Source of the DNA: Alphaproteobacteria bacterium
GTDB lineage: Bacteria; Pseudomonadota; Alphaproteobacteria; GCA-2731375
Reading direction: 5' to 3'
Length of the DNA stretch: 64,000 nucleotides
Assembly (NCBI GenBank): GCA_016776605.1
Contig: JADHTB010000005.1
Span: 186,001 to 250,000, forward strand
A program made the position numbers and the translations under genes. The notes under the pieces were generated by a model. That model was not told the DNA's origin and did not search any database. It worked only from the letters and a program-made list of their open reading frames with translations. Every line of letters starts with the position of its first letter. The first letter of the stretch is position 1. Below, in pieces: positions 60,108-64,000 of this stretch.

Positions 60108-62183
60108 TCAGCCCTCGATCTCGCTGAAATCAGCAACCGTGTGCATGGTCGCACGAATCCATGACAACAGGCGCAAACGATTGCCCCGTTGCGCGGCATC
60201 GTCGGCATTGACGGTCACGGCAGCAAAGAAGTCATCAACTGGTTGCCGCAAATCGGCCAGGGACGCCATGGCGAAATTAAAATCTTCCTTCACCAGGAGG
60301 GCATCGAGATTGAGTTTGGAAAGAGCTTCAGCTAAAGCAACCTCTTCGTCCTGCTGCAGTAATGAGTAAATGACATCACCATCGTGGACCATGCCATCCT
60401 TCTTTTCCTCGATCCGCAGGATGTTGGCAGCGCGGCGATAGGCCACCAGCAGGTTGGCGCCATCCTCGTCGCGCACAAAGCTCGCCAGGGCGTCCACCCG
60501 CGCCTTCAGGCGCACCAGATCGTCTTCGCCGCCCAAGGCAAAAATCGCCTGGACAAGGTCATGGCGCACACCCTGTTCCCGCAAATATACTTTCAGACGG
60601 TCGGCGAAGAAAACCAGCAGATCAGAATCCCTTCCTGTTTCCTCTTCCTCCTCCTCTTCGAAGGCATAGCCCTTAAGCGCCGTCGAGAATATCTCTTCCA
60701 GCGGCAGCCGCAGCCCGTTCTCCAACACCATGCGGATCACCCCCAGGGCGGCGCGGCGCAGGGCAAAGGGATCGCGGGAACCCGTCGGCTTTTCATCAAT
60801 GGCCCAAAAGCCGACCAGGGTATCCAGTTTATCGGCCAGGGCGACACAGACGGCGGTTGGCGCCGTCGGGCAATCGTCCGACGGCCCGGCCGGGGAATAA
60901 TGCTGCTGGATCGCCTCGGCAACCTCTGGCGCCAGGCCATCATTCAGGGCGTAATAGCGGCCCATGACGCCCTGCACCTCGGGGAATTCATAGACCATGT
61001 CACTGACCAGATCCGCCTTGCACAAATGCGCGGCGCGGCGGGCCAACTCGACATTCGCGCCGGGCACGTATTCTGCCAGCGCGGTGGCCAGTTTTTCCAG
61101 GCGCCTAACTTTTTCGCCCATGGTGCCCTCGGTGCCCAGTTTGGCGTGAAAAACCATGTCGTCCAGGCGGGTCAGACGGCTTTCCAGGGTTTTCTTCAGA
61201 TCCTGTGTCCAGAAGAATTCCGCATCAGCCAGACGGGCGGTCAGGACATACTGATTGCCGGCGATGATCTGTCCGCCGCCGTCCCGCGCTTCCAAATTCG
61301 CCACCGCAATAAAATTCGGCGCCAAATTGCCGCTCCCATCGCGCAGGGACAGGTATTTCTGGTTCACCTTCATGGTGGTCACCAGAACCTCCGCCGGGAC
61401 GTCCAGGAAACGGCGGTCGAAAACGCCCAACATGGGCACCGGCCATTCCACCAGGCCGGCGATCTCGGCCACCAGGCCAGCGTCCGCCACCAGGGTCAGG
61501 CCGGCATCCTGGGCCAGTTGTGCCGCGCCGTCCATGATACGCTGCCGCCGCTCGGCGGGGTCGATCAGAACCTTCGCCGCCAGCAGACCGTCGCGGTAAC
61601 CGGCAAAATCCGAAACGGTGAACGGCGCGGGCGCATGAAAACGATGGCCCCGCGTCTGATCGCCACTGTCGATGCCGGCAAAAGTCAGTGGCACCACCGC
61701 TCCGTCGAACAAAGCCAGAATGGAATGCAAGGGGCGCACCCAACGGGTTGTCCCGGTGCCCCAGCGCATGGACTTGGGCCAGGGCAGATCCGCCAATGCG
61801 GCGGGCAATATCTCGGCCAGGACCTCGCGGGTGGGCCTGCCCTGGCGTTCGATAATGGCAAAGAGGAACGTGCCCTTGGGCATTTCCCGTTCTTCGCATT
61901 GCGCCCGGGTAAGGCCGCAGCCGCGCAGGAACCCCTCGATCGCCTTGTCCGGTGCCTCCACGCTGGGGCCGCGCCGTTCCTCGCGCACATCGGGTTGGGC
62001 CAGGGGCAGGCCGGTGATATGCAAAACAAGGCGGCGCGGGGTGACATAGGCCGCCGCCGTCTCGAAGGGCAATTCCGCCGCCTTCAGGCCAGCACAGACC
62101 AGGCGTTTCAGATCATCCCCGGCGCGGCCTTGCATGCGGGCCGGAATTTCCTCTCCGAACAACTCCAACAACAGCTCCGCCAT
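60108..62183 (-). CDS. glyS: Glycine-tRNA ligase beta subunit
   Basis: A 691-aa beta subunit of the alpha2-beta2 bacterial GlyRS, which binds tRNA-Gly. It starts with the family N-terminus AELLLELFGEEIPARMQ and contains YVTPRRLVLHITGLP, a KVNQKYLSLRDGSG segment and a C-terminal anticodon-binding region ending in NRLRLLSWIRATMHTVADF. An in-protein acidic run EEEEEEETG lies near residue 500. The ATG at 62183 is one base after the glyQ TGA. Confidence 0.97.
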   Translation of the reverse strand: MAELLLELFGEEIPARMQGRAGDDLKRLVCAGLKAAELPFETAAAYVTPRRLVLHITGLPLAQPDVREERRGPSVEAPDKAIEGFLRGCGLTRAQCEEREMPKGTFLFAIIERQGRPTREVLAEILPAALADLPWPKSMRWGTGTTRWVRPLHSILALFDGAVVPLTFAGIDSGDQTRGHRFHAPAPFTVSDFAGYRDGLLAAKVLIDPAERRQRIMDGAAQLAQDAGLTLVADAGLVAEIAGLVEWPVPMLGVFDRRFLDVPAEVLVTTMKVNQKYLSLRDGSGNLAPNFIAVANLEARDGGGQIIAGNQYVLTARLADAEFFWTQDLKKTLESRLTRLDDMVFHAKLGTEGTMGEKVRRLEKLATALAEYVPGANVELARRAAHLCKADLVSDMVYEFPEVQGVMGRYYALNDGLAPEVAEAIQQHYSPAGPSDDCPTAPTAVCVALADKLDTLVGFWAIDEKPTGSRDPFALRRAALGVIRMVLENGLRLPLEEIFSTALKGYAFEEEEEEETGRDSDLLVFFADRLKVYLREQGVRHDLVQAIFALGGEDDLVRLKARVDALASFVRDEDGANLLVAYRRAANILRIEEKKDGMVHDGDVIYSLLQQDEEVALAEALSKLNLDALLVKEDFNFAMASLADLRQPVDDFFAAVTVNADDAAQRGNRLRLLSWIRATMHTVADFSEIEG

Positions 62184-62184
62184 G

Positions 62185-63102
62185 TCAGACCCCCCCAACA
62201 AGCGCATCCGGGACCAATTCACCCTCGGCCGTCAGATAGGCGGTCGCGCAGGCCTTGGCCAACTCCCGCACCCGGCCGATATAGGCGGCCCGTTCAGTCA
62301 CCGATATCACCCCACGGGCGTCCAGCAGATTGAATAGATGCGAGGCTCTGATGCACTGGTCATAGGCCGGCAGCGGCAATGCAGCGGTGACCAGGGCGGC
62401 GCATTCCGCCTCCGCATCCGCGAAATGGCGAAACAGCATGTCCGTATTGGCGTGCTCGAAATTATAGGCCGAGAATTGCTGCTCCGCCGCCAGATAGACA
62501 TCGGCATAGGTTTTCGAACGCGCGTTGCCCGGCTCGTTCCAGGCCAATTGCTGAAAATGATCGACGCCCTGCACATACATGGCCAGGCGCTCCAGGCCAT
62601 AGGTCAATTCGCCGGATACCGGGTTGCAGTCATAGCCGCCGACCTGTTGAAAATAGGTGAACTGGCTGACTTCCATGCCGTCGCACCAGACCTCCCAACC
62701 CAGGCCCCAGGCGCCCAGGGTCGGGCTTTCCCAATCATCCTCGACAAAGCGGATGTCATGGTTGGAGGCATCCAGACCGATCGCCGCCAGACTGCCGAGA
62801 TAGAGGTCCTGCAAATCGGGGGGTGATGGCTTCATGATCACCTGGAATTGGTAATAATGCTGCAGGCGGTTCGGGTTCTCGCCATAGCGGCCATCGGTGG
62901 GCCGGCGCGAAGGCTGTACATAGGCCGCATTCCAGCTTTTGCTGCCCAGGGAACGCAGGGTGGTGGCCCAATGGAAGGTGCCGGCGCCGACTTCCATGTC
63001 ATAGGGCTGCAGGATAACGCAGCCCTGCTCGGACCAATATTGTTGCAGGGCCAGGATCAGACCCTGAAAGGTCTTGGTGTTAAAATGCGGCGTACCGGTC
63101 AT
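62185..63102 (-). CDS. glyQ: Glycine-tRNA ligase alpha subunit
   Basis: A 305-aa class II aminoacyl-tRNA synthetase subunit carrying the catalytic site for glycyl-adenylate formation. Visible are [47 protein letters not shown] and [20 protein letters not shown]. Its length is standard. It is immediately upstream of glyS with a 1-base gap between stop and start codons. Confidence 0.97.
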   Translation of the reverse strand: MTGTPHFNTKTFQGLILALQQYWSEQGCVILQPYDMEVGAGTFHWATTLRSLGSKSWNAAYVQPSRRPTDGRYGENPNRLQHYYQFQVIMKPSPPDLQDLYLGSLAAIGLDASNHDIRFVEDDWESPTLGAWGLGWEVWCDGMEVSQFTYFQQVGGYDCNPVSGELTYGLERLAMYVQGVDHFQQLAWNEPGNARSKTYADVYLAAEQQFSAYNFEHANTDMLFRHFADAEAECAALVTAALPLPAYDQCIRASHLFNLLDARGVISVTERAAYIGRVRELAKACATAYLTAEGELVPDALVGGV

Positions 63103-63203
63103 GGCGCTGGCTAATCCGTCGAATTATGGGTGCGGCTTTGATTGCGGGTTCGCGTTCGGCGCAAACTAGTCGCCGCCCCGCGCCTTGGCAATGGCTTGTC
63201 GGA

Positions 63204-63422
63204 TCAAACCGCGTGGGGGCAATCGGCGCGCTCGCAGCCGCGCGTGCCCGCGGCCACGAAATTGCCGCAGACCGTACATTCAGCCAGGTCCAATGCCTCG
63301 TTTTCCGCGCCGCCCTTGTCAACCTCACCGGGTTTCGAACCCCGCCCGCGCAAGCTTTTAGAGATCAGCACCACTATGGCGGCGACGGCCAGAAACAGTA
63401 ATATTTTCGGCAGGCTAAGCAT
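63204..63422 (-). CDS. Small single-helix membrane protein with C-terminal four-Cys zinc ribbon
   Basis: A 72-aa protein. An N-terminal transmembrane helix (LPKILLFLAVAAIVVLISK) is followed by a short charged linker. A compact Cys cluster, CTVCGNFVAAGTRGCERADC, fits a one-metal zinc ribbon (CxxC plus Cx4C). Small proteins of this type are often found upstream of glyQ in alphaproteobacteria, and the function is unknown. ATG 63422 lacks a strong ribosome-binding site; 63458 is an alternative start. It lies about 100 bp upstream of glyQ on the same strand. Confidence 0.75.
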   Translation of the reverse strand: MLSLPKILLFLAVAAIVVLISKSLRGRGSKPGEVDKGGAENEALDLAECTVCGNFVAAGTRGCERADCPHAV

Positions 63423-63462
63423 GGTGGCGCAGCTTACGGCACGATTTCGCGACGTCAAGACC

Positions 63463-63565
63463 TAGCGCATTTTCATTCTGAAAATGCTCAGATCTTTAGA
63501 ATTAGGGCAATTTTTCCAATCACTTAGAATCGTTTCGCGATTCTCTTTAATTCGGAATTTCTCTA
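63463..63565. repeat. MITE-like double-hairpin element, copy C (degenerate)
   Basis: A 99-bp element (63465-63563) in the same orientation as copy A, with several substitutions (for example GCGC for GAGC at the left end, TTTCTC for TTGCTC at the right). It is flanked by TA on both sides (CTAGCGCA ... TTCTCTAG). The first hairpin is nearly intact; the second has lost some pairing. Confidence 0.88.
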
Positions 63566-63593
63566 GGATCGATGGGCCGGGGGCAGATTATGG

Positions 63594-64000
63594 TCAACGC
63601 GCGTCCTGGATGATCATTTCGGCTGCTTTTTCCGCGATCATAACTACCGGCGAATTGGTGTTGCCGGAGGTGATGGTGGGCATCACCGAGGCATCGACCA
63701 CCCGCAGGCCGGCGATGCCGTGCACGGCCAGGCGGTCATTGACCACGGCCTGGTTGTCGTGGCCCATACGGCAGGTGCTGACGGGGTGGAAGATGGTGGT
63801 GGCCAGATCCCCGGCGCTCTTGAGCAACGCGCCTTCATCATCACCGACCGTTGGGCCGGGGCGAAATTCTTCCGGCGTGAAGGGCGCCAGGGCATCCGCC
63901 GCGCAAATTTTACGGGTCAGGCGAATTGCATCGGCGGCGACCGTCCGGTCGGCATCGGCGGAGAGGTAGTTCGGGCGGATGAAAGGCTGGCGCAAGGGAT
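63594..64000 (-). CDS. GMC-family oxidoreductase (choline dehydrogenase-like), 5' part beyond window
   Basis: The C-terminal ~135 residues of a glucose-methanol-choline oxidoreductase. The active-site His is in FHPVSTCRMG. The flavin-binding C-terminal signature reads VVDASVMPTITSGNTNSP, followed by VMIAEKAAEMI. The second catalytic position is Asn in GNTNSP. Full-length members are about 530-560 aa, so roughly 400 residues lie outside. The substrate (choline, an alkyl alcohol or other) cannot be told from this part. Confidence 0.93.
   Translation of the reverse strand, partial: PLRQPFIRPNYLSADADRTVAADAIRLTRKICAADALAPFTPEEFRPGPTVGDDEGALLKSAGDLATTIFHPVSTCRMGHDNQAVVNDRLAVHGIAGLRVVDASVMPTITSGNTNSPVVMIAEKAAEMIIQDAR

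Noticed and set aside
60384-62333. A 649-codon plus-strand frame opposite glyS
   Set aside because: glyS is unambiguous. The antisense frame is biased to Gln/His/Gly/Arg, shows no family features, and reflects GC-rich third positions.

Overview
The window looks like a chromosomal segment of an alphaproteobacterium, most likely a Rhodospirillales-type organism. The GC content is high, with GC-rich third codon positions. The gene order TIGR02300 protein / aroA-cmk-rpsA-sppA-ihfB-lapA-trpF-trpB-trpA-accD-folC followed by trxA-addA-addB-murU on the other strand is typical of that group. Species-level placement is not possible from the sequence alone. There is no phage, plasmid, transposase or CRISPR array. 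Most genes are housekeeping or ordinary accessory metabolism.

Layout. 1-11400 is an accessory/regulatory stretch: the 3' part of rodA, an Lrp/AsnC regulator, a DUF6356 protein, an adenylate cyclase-alpha/beta hydrolase fusion, a free hydrolase, a DHA2 MFS exporter, a truncated hemoglobin with a PAS-adenylate cyclase, a MarR-GNAT/EamA/SDR coupled operon, a 2-hydroxyacid dehydrogenase, and tRNA-Ala(GGC) with its terminator. 11690-23550 is the core block, from the FYDLN-type acidic protein through aroA-cmk-rpsA-sppA-ihfB-lapA to trpFBA-accD-folC, with many 4-bp start/stop overlaps. 23580-31750 runs on the minus strand: trxA, addA, addB, murU and a small membrane protein. 31890-41070 is catabolic: an SDR with an altered active site, a secreted cysteine-rich repeat peptide, a class III aminotransferase, three tandem acyl-CoA dehydrogenases, an aldo/keto reductase and a GlcD-type FAD oxidase. 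41160-43970 carries a repeat element, an AT-rich leader, a PAS protein with a cytoplasmic chemoreceptor, and a GNAT enzyme. 44280-53170 is mixed metabolism: SDR, flavin reductase, class IV aminotransferase, P-loop sulfotransferase-like protein, ZnuA-like protein, outer-membrane barrel, Ada, crotonase and an AtuA-family protein. 53360-64000 holds dapF-mtaB-ftsY, an orphan response regulator, ppdK, glyS, glyQ, a small zinc-ribbon membrane protein and the 3' end of a GMC oxidoreductase.

The most interesting signals are outside the core genes. (1) Three copies of a 93-99 bp double-hairpin element, apparently flanked by TA, look like a MITE-type repeat; one copy supplies the trxA stop codon. (2) A near-identical 27-bp sequence begins exactly at the stop codon of both class III cyclase genes. 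(3) A globin/PAS-cyclase pair suggests gas-responsive cAMP signalling. (4) A signal-peptide or lipobox protein is built from CNPC-AAKKA repeats. (5) Several short (11-30 bp period) direct repeats lie between genes, two of them starting at or including stop codons. (6) Two SDR proteins lack canonical catalytic residues. No complete, clearly new multi-gene defence or biosynthetic system could be supported.
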